From Neisseriaceae bacterium (GTDB lineage: Bacteria; Pseudomonadota; Gammaproteobacteria; Burkholderiales; UBA11063): 52,590 bases of DNA. This document shows, piece after piece, positions 36,796 to 45,723 of this stretch. Position 1 is the first letter of the stretch; every line of letters begins with the position of its first letter. The stretch lies in the NCBI GenBank assembly GCA_947446595.1, contig CANFGS010000015.1, positions 1 to 52,590 on the forward strand, written 5' to 3'. Under the pieces are notes generated by a model, which saw only the letters and a list, made by a program, of their open reading frames with translations, had not been told where the DNA came from and made no database searches. The position numbers were made by a program, and so were the translations under genes.

Positions 36796-38235
36796 ATGTA
36801 CACACCACTACCAAATATGGTTAAGAAAACAAAAATTATTGCAACTATGGGGCCAGCCTCATCCGACCCTAAGGTTATTGAAGAACTCATTAATAGTGGT
36901 GTTGATTTATTTCGAATCAATTTCTCACACGGTAAGAAAGAGTCTCATCAGGAAAATATCGCCAATATCCGTAAAATAGCTGATGAACTTAATAAGCCAG
37001 TTGCAATTCTAGGTGATTTACAAGGCCCTAAAATTCGTGTTGCTAAATTTGCTGATGGCAAAGTAACTCTTAAACTAAACCAAAAATTAATTCTTGATTG
37101 TAGCTATACTGAACTTGGTAATGACCAAATAGTTGGGGTTGATTATGCTGATCTCGCTAAAGATGTATTTAAAGACGATACTCTACTTCTTGATGATGGA
37201 AAAATTGCGTTTAAAGTTGAAAAAGTAGTTGGCGAACAAGTTCATTGTATCGTAATCCAAGCTGGAGTATTAAGTAATAACAAAGGTATTAATAAACTAG
37301 GTGGTGGACTAACCGCTCCAGCTCTAACTACCAAAGATTTTGCTGATATTCAGTTTGCAGCTGAAGCAAAACTTGATTACCTAGCAGTATCATTTGTTCG
37401 TGATGCAACAGACCTTATCCTAACTCGCACACTACTAGCTACCCATAGTGGCAACTGTGCTATTATTGCTAAAATTGAAAGGGTTGAAGCAATAACCAAT
37501 CTTGACAATATTGTAAAAGAGTCTGATGGGATAATGGTTGCTCGTGGAGATTTAGCCGTTGAAGTTGGGGATGCCCAAGTACCAGCGTTACAAAAAAGAA
37601 TGATTAAATCTGCCCAGAAATATCATAAATTAAGTATAGTTGCAACTCAAATGCTAGAATCAATGATTACTAGCCCTGTAGCAACTAGAGCTGAAATATC
37701 TGATATTGCTAATGCTGTACTAGATGGAACTGATGCGGTAATGTTATCCGCTGAGACAGCAAGCGGTGCCTACCCAGTTAATGCAGTATCAACCATGGCT
37801 CGCACCTGTATAGAAGCAGAAAAAAATCGTGATACTAATATAGAACTAAACTTTAGCGGTCAAAAGTTTGAGTACATAGACCAAGCGATTGCTATGTCGG
37901 CATTATTTAGTAGCTATCATCTCCAAGCTCGTGCTATTGTATCTCTTACTACATCAGGAGTGACAGCACTATGGTTATCTCGTGTAAATAGTGGGATCCC
38001 AGTATATGCAATTACTGACTCCAAAAAAGCCGCACAATTAATGGCATTATATCGCGATGTGCACCCTATATACGTATCTGGAAAGACCAAAAGTCTTGAA
38101 GAAATGATTGATTATGCTAGAGATAATCTTATTAAATCTGGGTTAATAAAAACTGGAGATACTGTACTACTTACTACAGGTAATCATATTCATCAAGTCG
38201 GTGGTACCAACACTATGAAAATCGTCAAGTGGTAA
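36796..38235 (+). CDS. pyk: pyruvate kinase
   Basis: Pyruvate kinase makes pyruvate and ATP from phosphoenolpyruvate. KTKIIATMGPASSDP and FRINFSHG open the barrel. GDLQGPKIRV, the catalytic Lys/Glu block IIAKIERVEA, MVARGDLAVE and the signature MLSAETASGAYP follow. The C-terminal domain is complete (to 479 residues) with ALWLSRVNSGIPVYAIT. It is probably co-transcribed with gap (12 nt gap) and with the LysR-type regulator 1 nt downstream. Confidence 0.95.
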   Translation: MYTPLPNMVKKTKIIATMGPASSDPKVIEELINSGVDLFRINFSHGKKESHQENIANIRKIADELNKPVAILGDLQGPKIRVAKFADGKVTLKLNQKLILDCSYTELGNDQIVGVDYADLAKDVFKDDTLLLDDGKIAFKVEKVVGEQVHCIVIQAGVLSNNKGINKLGGGLTAPALTTKDFADIQFAAEAKLDYLAVSFVRDATDLILTRTLLATHSGNCAIIAKIERVEAITNLDNIVKESDGIMVARGDLAVEVGDAQVPALQKRMIKSAQKYHKLSIVATQMLESMITSPVATRAEISDIANAVLDGTDAVMLSAETASGAYPVNAVSTMARTCIEAEKNRDTNIELNFSGQKFEYIDQAIAMSALFSSYHLQARAIVSLTTSGVTALWLSRVNSGIPVYAITDSKKAAQLMALYRDVHPIYVSGKTKSLEEMIDYARDNLIKSGLIKTGDTVLLTTGNHIHQVGGTNTMKIVKW

Positions 38236-38236
38236 T

Positions 38237-39133
38237 ATGGCAATAGATACAGTATCTTGTTTAAAAAGTTTTGTTGCAGTTGCCGAATGTGAAAGTTTTA
38301 CACAAGCGGCACGTAAATTATATTTGTCGACTTCCGTTGTCACCAAACAAATTCAAAACTTAGAATCTGAATTAGGTGTTGTATTATTTACTAGAACCAC
38401 GCGTCAACTATGCCTTACACCAGCCGGAGATGTATATCTAAAAGAAGCCATAAATATACTTGATAAAATTAAAAATGCGTACAATATTGTTCATAATATT
38501 TCCGCTGAACCTCAAGGGGATATTAAAATAGCCATCCCTGGTTTTGCTCAAGTTGGTAAGGTTTTATCCTTAATTGCAAGATTTTTACAAAAATACCCAA
38601 AAGTTAATTTAATTATTACCAACGATCAATCTCCGTTTCAGCTATACGATAAAGCTATGGATATAGTAATTAGTGAAACTAAAATAAACACTCATCAACT
38701 GGTGCGCCATCGACTACTGCAAATTAAAAAAAGTGTTTTTGCTGCCCCAGAATATTTAAAACAGCACGGCATACCTAAAACTACTGAAGATTTAAGAAAG
38801 CATAACTGCTTAATTAATCAGGTAGTTACACCGACGCATGAATGGTTATTTGCCAATGATACCAAAGTAAAAGTAAGCGGCAACTATACTTTACTTGCCG
38901 GTGTTTCTTTAGTACCTGCAGCAGTGCTGGGTATAGGGCTAATTTGGACACCAAATTTTTTAGTCGAAAAAGAAATTGAAAATGGTGAGCTACAATCAGT
39001 AGATATTGAACCAGGTCCATCATTAATACCAATTTATTTATACCATTTACCAGTTACCTATACTGGATTAATTAAGTTATTTATTGATTGGGTCAAAAAA
39101 GAAACCACCGAACATTTTGCAAATGAACTATAA
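38237..39133 (+). CDS. LysR-family transcriptional regulator
   Basis: This 298-residue protein shows the N-terminal winged helix: FVAVAECESFTQAARKLYLSTSVVTKQI is followed by LESELGVVLFTRTTRQLCLTPAG. A periplasmic-binding-like effector domain follows (IAIPGFAQVGKVL onward). It resembles CrgA/DsdC-like small LysR regulators of unknown ligand. The ATG follows the pyk stop by 1 nt, an unusual coupling of a regulator to glycolytic genes. Its target is unknown; the decayed genes next door give no help. Confidence 0.88.
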   Translation: MAIDTVSCLKSFVAVAECESFTQAARKLYLSTSVVTKQIQNLESELGVVLFTRTTRQLCLTPAGDVYLKEAINILDKIKNAYNIVHNISAEPQGDIKIAIPGFAQVGKVLSLIARFLQKYPKVNLIITNDQSPFQLYDKAMDIVISETKINTHQLVRHRLLQIKKSVFAAPEYLKQHGIPKTTEDLRKHNCLINQVVTPTHEWLFANDTKVKVSGNYTLLAGVSLVPAAVLGIGLIWTPNFLVEKEIENGELQSVDIEPGPSLIPIYLYHLPVTYTGLIKLFIDWVKKETTEHFANEL

Positions 39134-39151
39134 AGATAATGAAAGAAAAAA

Positions 39152-39681
39152 ATGATTGATAATAATAGTATGCAATCACAATCAAAACTAATTAAAAACA
39201 TACCATACATAGCCTCTCTTCTAACTCTGATATTACATTTATTAGGGAATCCACATTATGGATTTTTTCGTGATGAATTATATTTTATTATGTGTGGTTT
39301 TCACCCAGATTGGGGATATGCAGATCAGCCACCATTAGTGCCTTTTTTGGCTGCTGGATCACAACCATTTGGGCATTCATTATTTTTATTGCGGGCTATT
39401 CCAGCTTTATTTGCCTCAGCTTCAGTTTATGTTACATGCCTTCTTGTAATTGAGCTAGGTGGTAATACTTTCGCCCTAATTTTAGCTTCAATTGTAGTAT
39501 CTTTATGCCCGACTCTAGTTAATTTTGGTTCGAAGCTTTCTACAGATACGGTTGGTTTAGTTTTTTGGCCTTTAATTACTTTATTAATACTTAAAATTAT
39601 ACACGGGGCTAACCCTAGAATATAGATTATAATTGGCATTTTGTTTGGTTTGACATTTTTAGCTATATTACAAGCCAATTA
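39152..39681 (+). pseudogene. GT39/ArnT-type glycosyltransferase, truncated and with a nonsense codon
   Basis: The first 157 codons encode the N-terminal part of a polyprenyl-phosphate sugar transferase (GT39/PMT_2): GFFRDELYFIMCGFHPDWGYADQPPLVPF carries the characteristic acidic first loop, then hydrophobic helices follow. A TAG at 39623-39625 interrupts, after which the same frame continues as IIIGILFGLTFLAIL. TGG to TAG is the likely change. At 39681 the frame stops and acyltransferase sequence begins, so about two thirds of the gene is gone. Full members have about 500-550 residues. Confidence 0.75.
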
Positions 39682-39710
39682 ATCATGACTGGCGAGTGTC
39701 TGTCATTTGT

Positions 39711-40810
39711 ATGGATTGTTGGATTAGTGTTTTTATTTTAGTAGTATTACACAATGTAGCAATTACTTGTGGAGGTAATGGTAATGTAGCATTTAAATTA
39801 CCCGTTATAGGCTCAGGTATTCAAAATAATATTTTAAGCTGCTATACATTATTTCAACAATCATTCTTTATGGGATTGTTTTTTTAATCTCAGCTTTTTT
39901 TGTTATACCATCATATAACAAAAAAGGTGCTCGAGTTTTTGTAGTTGACAAACTTAAACGCCTTGGAATACCAATATTAATCAATGTATTTATTATTGAT
40001 ATTTTCTATCATCAAGTTTTAGAATATTTTTTTGATAGAAAAGATACTTTTATTAATTATCTTGATGGTAGTATTATTTGGAATATTGATAATCTTAAAA
40101 AATTTAATATTGATTTGGGTGTTACCTGGTTTACCTATACCCTTTTAATATTTTGTATTCTATTTGTACTTTATAAGAAAAAGCCACATTCTACTAACAC
40201 TCAAAGCTTCCCATCATTTAAAAAAATATTACTATTTGCATTAATTATGGTTCCATTGAATTTATTTCTTACTATCTTATTTCAAAAGACTTCAACTTGG
40301 AATTTTTTAGGCTTTCAGCAACTTGGATTTTATCCAACTTATATTGCATGTTTTATTATTGGTATTAAGGCACAGCAAAATAAATGGTTTGATTCAATCA
40401 ATCTCAATAATACAACGCCTTGGTTTTTAATTGCATCAATTATTACTGTTTTAGAGTTTGTTATTTTGATATTTAACCCATTAGACTTTATTTGGGTACA
40501 TACATATGGTTCATTTGTATATGCATCTTTTATGACGTTCCAAACCATAGGTTTTAACATGTTTCTGATATACTATTTTAAAAAGTTTTTTAATAAAACC
40601 AATCAATTTGTTGAAGAGCTATCCAAGTGTGCTTATACCGTATTTATTTTCCATAATTTGGTACTTTGGCTTTATGCAAATTTGTTTAAATTAGTTATGA
40701 CTTCATCGCCATTACTAAATTTTGTATTGCTTGGTTCTACATCTGTAGTATCTAGCTTTGTGCTTGCATACTTTATTAGAAGACTGCCGCTTCTAAATAA
40801 GATATTATGA
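39711..40810 (+). pseudogene. acyltransferase family 3 membrane protein, frameshifted in a T run
   Basis: The first part (VVLHNVAITCGGNG at about residue 15) is the N-terminal active-site helix of OatA/OafA-like acyltransferases, with the conserved His. At 39879-39885 seven T residues lead straight to TAA. Adding one T restores FFLISAFFVIPSYNKKGARVFVVDKLKRLG-type family sequence, which then runs open through 40115 to 40810. The restored protein would have about 365 residues and ten hydrophobic segments. This is either decay or a phase-variable gene; the tract is short for efficient slippage. Confidence 0.75.
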
Positions 40811-42199
40811 TTTTGATAATGCGTGAGCACCATCGTTTTTATCAAGTTTTAAGCTGTTAAAAAATCCAATTAATGCAATAATGGCTAGAGTATAAAAAGT
40901 CAGATGAAATACTGTAGCCTGAGCGCCAAACATCGATAATTTAAATATTTGTGCGAATGTTGTTAAACAAAACGCGGTTACCCCGATCCCAAAACTTGAA
41001 GAAAACTGCCTAAAGGTCAGATCTATTGCTGTGGCTTTTGCACTATTTTCTTTGGCTATATCTACATAATTAAGCGCTCCAAGAGTCGAACCAATAATAG
41101 TAGTTGCTATCCCAAGGAAGAACTCAACTGGTATAATATAGTAAATTGAAGTAGATATATCAATAAAACTAAGTAAGAAAATACATATAGCAATAAAGCT
41201 CAACCAAATACGAAGTGATGTCCTAAACCCTGTCAATCTAATAATACGAGATGCAAATGATCTCCCGCTAATATAACCAATTGCAATCGGTAAAACCATC
41301 ATCCCTGATTTTAATGGGCTATAATGGAAGCACTCTTGATACATAAGTGGCAATAAGAATCCAATACTTGCATTGATTGAATAAGCACTTGCGTTTACAA
41401 TACACCCCACCCGAAAGGTTCTTACCCTAAACAATGAAAAATCAAAAACTGGATCTACTTTTCTTAAACAATATATTATTAGAAATAAAAATAAAATAAC
41501 ACCTAGTACGCCACACATCCATGAGGCTCCCGCACTTAAGATTTCATAATGGTTTAACGTTTCAATAAATATTGTAACCAGACATAAAGCTGCTACAGCA
41601 ATTATAAAACCAAATAAATCAAATTTCTCAATCTTATTAGATATATGTTGTTCAATAAATTTATAAACACCATAAAGTGCAAAAATCCCAACTGGTATAT
41701 TGATATAAAACACCCAATGCCAACTAAGATAAGTAGTTAAAACCCCACCCACAACAGGCCCCAATACAAAACCAAGCATTGCTGGCGTAAATATAATACC
41801 CTGAACCCTCAGTAGTTCTTTGGGTGGGAATAACCTAACAATAATTATTCTCGATACGGGGTTCATAAATGCACCCCCGATACCCTGCATAAATCTAAAC
41901 AATGTTAGTTGCATCATGTTTTGTGAAATAGCACATAAGATAGATGCAATCAAAAATAGTGCTACAGACAACATAAACATACGTTTAGTGCCAAATCTAT
42001 CTGCACACCAGCCAGATATAGGAATAAATATAGCCAAGCTTAGGTAATAACTCGCTACGGCAAATTTTAGCACTACAGGGCTAATAACGAAATCCGTTGC
42101 AATACTAGGTATTGCAGTATTTAGGATTGTAGCATCTAAAAACTCCATAAACATAATACTTGCTACAATAATTGGGATAATAAGTTGTTTGTTTTTCAA
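40805..42199 (-). CDS. MFS drug/metabolite efflux transporter (DHA2, 14-TM type)
   Basis: This 464-residue transporter begins with FMEFLDATILNTAIPSIATDF, the motif typical for DHA2/EmrB-like proton antiporters. GWCADRFGTKRMF is the loop 2-3 motif A, and FMQGIGGAFMNPVSRIIIVR and PAMLGFVLGPVVGGVL form motif C. About 14 membrane helices are visible. It ends 6 nt inside the convergent acyltransferase. It follows the GH125 gene by 10 nt and could belong to the sugar cluster, though the family is better known for drug efflux. The substrate is unknown. Confidence 0.85.
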   Translation of the reverse strand: MKNKQLIIPIIVASIMFMEFLDATILNTAIPSIATDFVISPVVLKFAVASYYLSLAIFIPISGWCADRFGTKRMFMLSVALFLIASILCAISQNMMQLTLFRFMQGIGGAFMNPVSRIIIVRLFPPKELLRVQGIIFTPAMLGFVLGPVVGGVLTTYLSWHWVFYINIPVGIFALYGVYKFIEQHISNKIEKFDLFGFIIAVAALCLVTIFIETLNHYEILSAGASWMCGVLGVILFLFLIIYCLRKVDPVFDFSLFRVRTFRVGCIVNASAYSINASIGFLLPLMYQECFHYSPLKSGMMVLPIAIGYISGRSFASRIIRLTGFRTSLRIWLSFIAICIFLLSFIDISTSIYYIIPVEFFLGIATTIIGSTLGALNYVDIAKENSAKATAIDLTFRQFSSSFGIGVTAFCLTTFAQIFKLSMFGAQATVFHLTFYTLAIIALIGFFNSLKLDKNDGAHALSKS

Positions 42200-42209
42200 A
42201 AAAAGCCTC

Positions 42210-43532
42210 TTAGATTAATTTGTAACGTTTGATAACTAATTCAGCAAATAGACTATTTGCCCAAGCAAACCAAGGCCTAGAATAATTTGATTGGTTATCT
42301 TTATCAATAGCTTCATGTATAAAATAACTACCGTCATGGGAGTTTAGTAACATATCTAGACAATCATCAATTTCAAGATTCGTTTGGGCTGTGAGACCTT
42401 GCATAATTAGTGCGATTGGCCACACTCTATTGCGTCCAGTATGAATACTACCAACTCCAGAAATAGATTTACCAGTAAAATACCACGGATTATCATTAGA
42501 CAATATGAACTTCCGCGTATTTTGATAAATTTTACTTTTAATGTCAATACATCCAAGATATGGTAATGAGATCAAACTTGGTACATTGGCATCATCCATA
42601 AACAAATGACTACCAAAACCATCAACCTCATAACATAAAATCTTGCCGTACTTTTTATGTGTTGCAGTTGCGTATTCATTAAGTGCATGTTTAATTTCAA
42701 GAGTAATTTTGATACAATTACGCGCTAAAGCTGCTGCATTATAATGTAGGCGTAGTATCTCAGCTATTTTATTAAGAGTATCTATCGCAAAAAAATTAGA
42801 AGGAATTAAAAACGGTAATACCGTTGCATCATCAGATGGACGAAAGGCTGAAGCTATTAAACCAACAGGGTTTATAGGGTTTCCAAGACCGTGATCAGCT
42901 AGAGTATCAGTTGCAACAGGAGTATTTCTTTGAAATGTATAATGGTGTTTACCATCTTTTAATTGCTGATTTTTGAAGGTTTTATAGATTAAGGTTGCCG
43001 TGTTTAGCCATTCATTAGTAAAAACACTTCTATCTTGGGTAAGCTTCCAGTATTCATAAGCAAGTCTTACATGATAGCATAATGAGTCAATCTCCCATTT
43101 ACGTTCATGAAGTTCTGGCTTCATTTGAGTATTATCACTTTCCCATATTGAGCCCTCATTACCATGATTAAAGGCATTAGCATATGGGTCAATGCGAATA
43201 TAATTTGCTTGACGATTTATAACTCCTGCAATTAGATTTTTTAGATTTTTATCCTCGCCCATAAGAGCTAAATACGGCCACACTTGAGCAGTAGAATCGC
43301 GTAACCACATAGCATCAATGTCACCAGTAATCACGTAAGTATCAGGATTACCTTCAGGATTTATAGTGTATTTTACAGTAGTATCTAACGTATTTGGGAA
43401 TGCTCTTGAGAATAATTTATATAGTTCTTTATTTTGAATCTTAGCTTCAGCCTCACTAATAACTCTCTCAACTGCTGGTGATACAAAATTTTTTTCTACA
43501 GGGCGACCTAGTTTCCAATTAAATTCTTGCAT
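42210..43532 (-). CDS. GH125 exo-alpha-1,6-mannosidase (DUF1237)
   Basis: This 440-residue protein matches glycoside hydrolase family 125. Blocks: YVITGDIDAMWLRDSTAQVWPYL, IDPYANAFN, ESDNTQMKPELHERKWEIDSLCYHVRLAYEYWK, GLIASAFRPSDDATVLPFLIPSNFFA and a C-terminal LLNSHDGSYFIHEAIDKDN. Family enzymes cleave terminal alpha-1,6-mannose with inversion. No signal peptide is visible, so it works on imported oligosaccharides in the cytosol. It stands 25 nt after an MFS sugar-type importer, consistent with mannoside use. Confidence 0.85.
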   Translation of the reverse strand: MQEFNWKLGRPVEKNFVSPAVERVISEAEAKIQNKELYKLFSRAFPNTLDTTVKYTINPEGNPDTYVITGDIDAMWLRDSTAQVWPYLALMGEDKNLKNLIAGVINRQANYIRIDPYANAFNHGNEGSIWESDNTQMKPELHERKWEIDSLCYHVRLAYEYWKLTQDRSVFTNEWLNTATLIYKTFKNQQLKDGKHHYTFQRNTPVATDTLADHGLGNPINPVGLIASAFRPSDDATVLPFLIPSNFFAIDTLNKIAEILRLHYNAAALARNCIKITLEIKHALNEYATATHKKYGKILCYEVDGFGSHLFMDDANVPSLISLPYLGCIDIKSKIYQNTRKFILSNDNPWYFTGKSISGVGSIHTGRNRVWPIALIMQGLTAQTNLEIDDCLDMLLNSHDGSYFIHEAIDKDNQSNYSRPWFAWANSLFAELVIKRYKLI

Positions 43533-43557
43533 TTATGTTATTACCTAATAAAAAATA

Positions 43558-44793
43558 TTACTTAATTTGGGCTTTATGAATAAATTTCTCATACGGCAAA
43601 ATAAAAACCACCAAAAGTAGTAGCGGAATTATAGTTGCCATTTTAAACCCGTTAATCACCCCAAAATGGTCGATTAATTGCCCAATAAGACGTACCCCAA
43701 TACTTGAAGCTAATGCAAAAATAATGGTTAATACTGTCATTAATAGTATATGTTTTTCTTTTGCGGTTCTCGCTAGAATTGCGGAATTAAGTAATGGCGT
43801 CCCAGGAGCTAAAAAGAATGCAAAAAGAGATAGCATAATTGCACTAAATGGTACATCACTTAACTGAGTAATCGCTGCATGAGTAACTTTGATACTAAAC
43901 AAAGCGTATAATAATACTAAAAGCCCCAAAGAATAATATATAAATAAAGCTCTACCCCAAGTTACAAATTTTAATAGCCCAACTACAACCAAGCGACCAA
44001 ATAAAGTTGCTATTAGTGCAAAGCTTGCAATTTTGACACTTAAAAAATCAGGTAGTGACAAAGCCTGTTTATAAAATCCAGGAAGCCAGGCTCCCAATCC
44101 AATTTCTACCATTGATGCACAAAACGAAACTAAAATAACTGCCACCAAATATCGGTTATTACAAATATTAGCAATATCTTTTAGTTGTTTTTTAAACCCA
44201 ATATTTTTTTCTTTATGAAGAGCGCTTTCATCAAGTGGTGTAAATTTCCAAAGTATGATAGTAAGTATACCAAATACTGCAAATACCCAAGAAAAATATA
44301 ACCAGTTGCTAGTTTGCATAAAATGTGCCATTATCCACATACCAACAACTGAAGCTAATGCCCAAAATACTTCAAGTAATGATAACATCATAGCTTGTTC
44401 CGTATCTGATTTGACACTTAGAGGTACTGTTGAATATAGTATAACTTTCATAGCTACAAAAACCAGACCTAGGCCAATTAGATAGATTTTTAGCATAATA
44501 TAGCTATTAACAATAGGCAAAAGTACTGCAATTAAAACCATTATTGCGATTATTAGCATTAAAGATGAGCGATATCCAAGTCGTAAGATTAGTGAGAATA
44601 AACCAAGGATAAAAACTATCATTGATAAATTTTGATAAGATTCCAGTGTTCCAGCACTAGTTGCTGACACATGATAATATGCAACCGCTTGCATTATGAA
44701 TGTTGATAAGGTGCATGCAAACATACTAAGACAACATACCGTCATAAAGATCGATATTTTAAGTAAATTTCTTTGCATTTTTACATCCTTCAA
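43558..44793 (-). CDS. MFS transporter, probably sugar importer
   Basis: A 411-residue protein with 12 hydrophobic segments, starting MQRNLLKISIFMTVCCL. It resembles fucose/TsgA-like (FHS) MFS permeases in layout. The conserved half-1 motif appears as FSLILRLGYRSSLML, without a strong substrate clue. Its start overlaps the kinase-like gene stop by 4 nt and GH125 follows, so import of a mannose- or GlcNAc-containing sugar is inferred from context. Confidence 0.75.
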   Translation of the reverse strand: MKDVKMQRNLLKISIFMTVCCLSMFACTLSTFIMQAVAYYHVSATSAGTLESYQNLSMIVFILGLFSLILRLGYRSSLMLIIAIMVLIAVLLPIVNSYIMLKIYLIGLGLVFVAMKVILYSTVPLSVKSDTEQAMMLSLLEVFWALASVVGMWIMAHFMQTSNWLYFSWVFAVFGILTIILWKFTPLDESALHKEKNIGFKKQLKDIANICNNRYLVAVILVSFCASMVEIGLGAWLPGFYKQALSLPDFLSVKIASFALIATLFGRLVVVGLLKFVTWGRALFIYYSLGLLVLLYALFSIKVTHAAITQLSDVPFSAIMLSLFAFFLAPGTPLLNSAILARTAKEKHILLMTVLTIIFALASSIGVRLIGQLIDHFGVINGFKMATIIPLLLLVVFILPYEKFIHKAQIK

Positions 44794-45620
44794 AACAAAT
44801 ATTTCACGCCAAATACAGGAGGTACATCACTAAGCGTTATATCAGGGTATTCTTTTTGTATAGCCTCAAGATAAAAAGGTGCTACTCCACCAACTAGTTT
44901 AATGGATAGATTATTTTTCTTAAGTACTTTTATATATCCAAGTATCTCATTAATCCCTTGTGTGAATATTTCCCTTGCATTTATATCTGTTTTAAGAAAA
45001 TCAACGATAAAACTTGAACGTGCGATATTAGCAAAATCTCCAGGTGTTGCACTAAGTAGCCAATACTTAAACGCATCTTTTTTATTATCAAATTTGGCAT
45101 ACACTGCCTTTAACAAATCAGACCATGGCGTTATATCATCAATTGCCTTACATACTCGCTTACATACTTCAAGACCAAGCCACGCACCACCACCCAAATC
45201 ACCGTGAGGATAGCCAAACCCACCAAGTTGATGTTCAACTCCGTTTTTTATAGAGTAGGCAACAACCCCAGTACCACAAATCATAATAGCCCCATCTTGT
45301 CCAGAATTGGCAGCCAAACAAGCTAAATGACAATCAGATACTAGTTTTAGATTGGGATATTTTTTAAGCAGCTTTTGCTCTAGAGCCTCTCGATTAGTAG
45401 CTACTGAATAACCAGCAATTCCAATACCAATTTGTATGTCTTTTATATCATAGCCGATAATTAATTCATCAACCGCGGTAGTGATTGAATTATACGCAAT
45501 ATCAACCCCTTTACTAATATTGGCGGGACCAGCAAAACTTTGGCTATCTTTGTCAAAAAACACCGCATGGGTTTTGGAGCCACCAGCATCAACCCCAATA
45601 AGGTAATTATTCATCATCAT
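44790..45620 (-). CDS. BadF/BadG-type sugar kinase, GlcNAc-kinase-like
   Basis: An actin-fold ATPase of the BadF/BadG/BcrA group, whose bacterial members include N-acetylglucosamine and glucosamine kinases. Phosphate 1 motif LIGVDAGGSKTHAVFFD, GIAG, phosphate 2 ICGTGVVAYSI and LGGFGYPHGDLGGGAWLG, followed by KLVGGVAPF as adenosine motif. 276 residues from ATG at 45620; the frame opens to 45644, and three Met codons in a row make the exact start uncertain. It heads the leftward cluster kinase-MFS-GH125-MFS. Together with nagA it suggests conversion of GlcNAc to GlcNAc-6-P and onward. Confidence 0.8.
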   Translation of the reverse strand: MMMNNYLIGVDAGGSKTHAVFFDKDSQSFAGPANISKGVDIAYNSITTAVDELIIGYDIKDIQIGIGIAGYSVATNREALEQKLLKKYPNLKLVSDCHLACLAANSGQDGAIMICGTGVVAYSIKNGVEHQLGGFGYPHGDLGGGAWLGLEVCKRVCKAIDDITPWSDLLKAVYAKFDNKKDAFKYWLLSATPGDFANIARSSFIVDFLKTDINAREIFTQGINEILGYIKVLKKNNLSIKLVGGVAPFYLEAIQKEYPDITLSDVPPVFGVKYLF

Positions 45621-45723
45621 GCCACACTTAACATTTAAACACATCCCATTTATTATTATCTAACGCTATTTTATGCTAGAATAATCTTTGTTTGCAGCTT
45701 TTTTAAATGAGAAGAGCATAATA

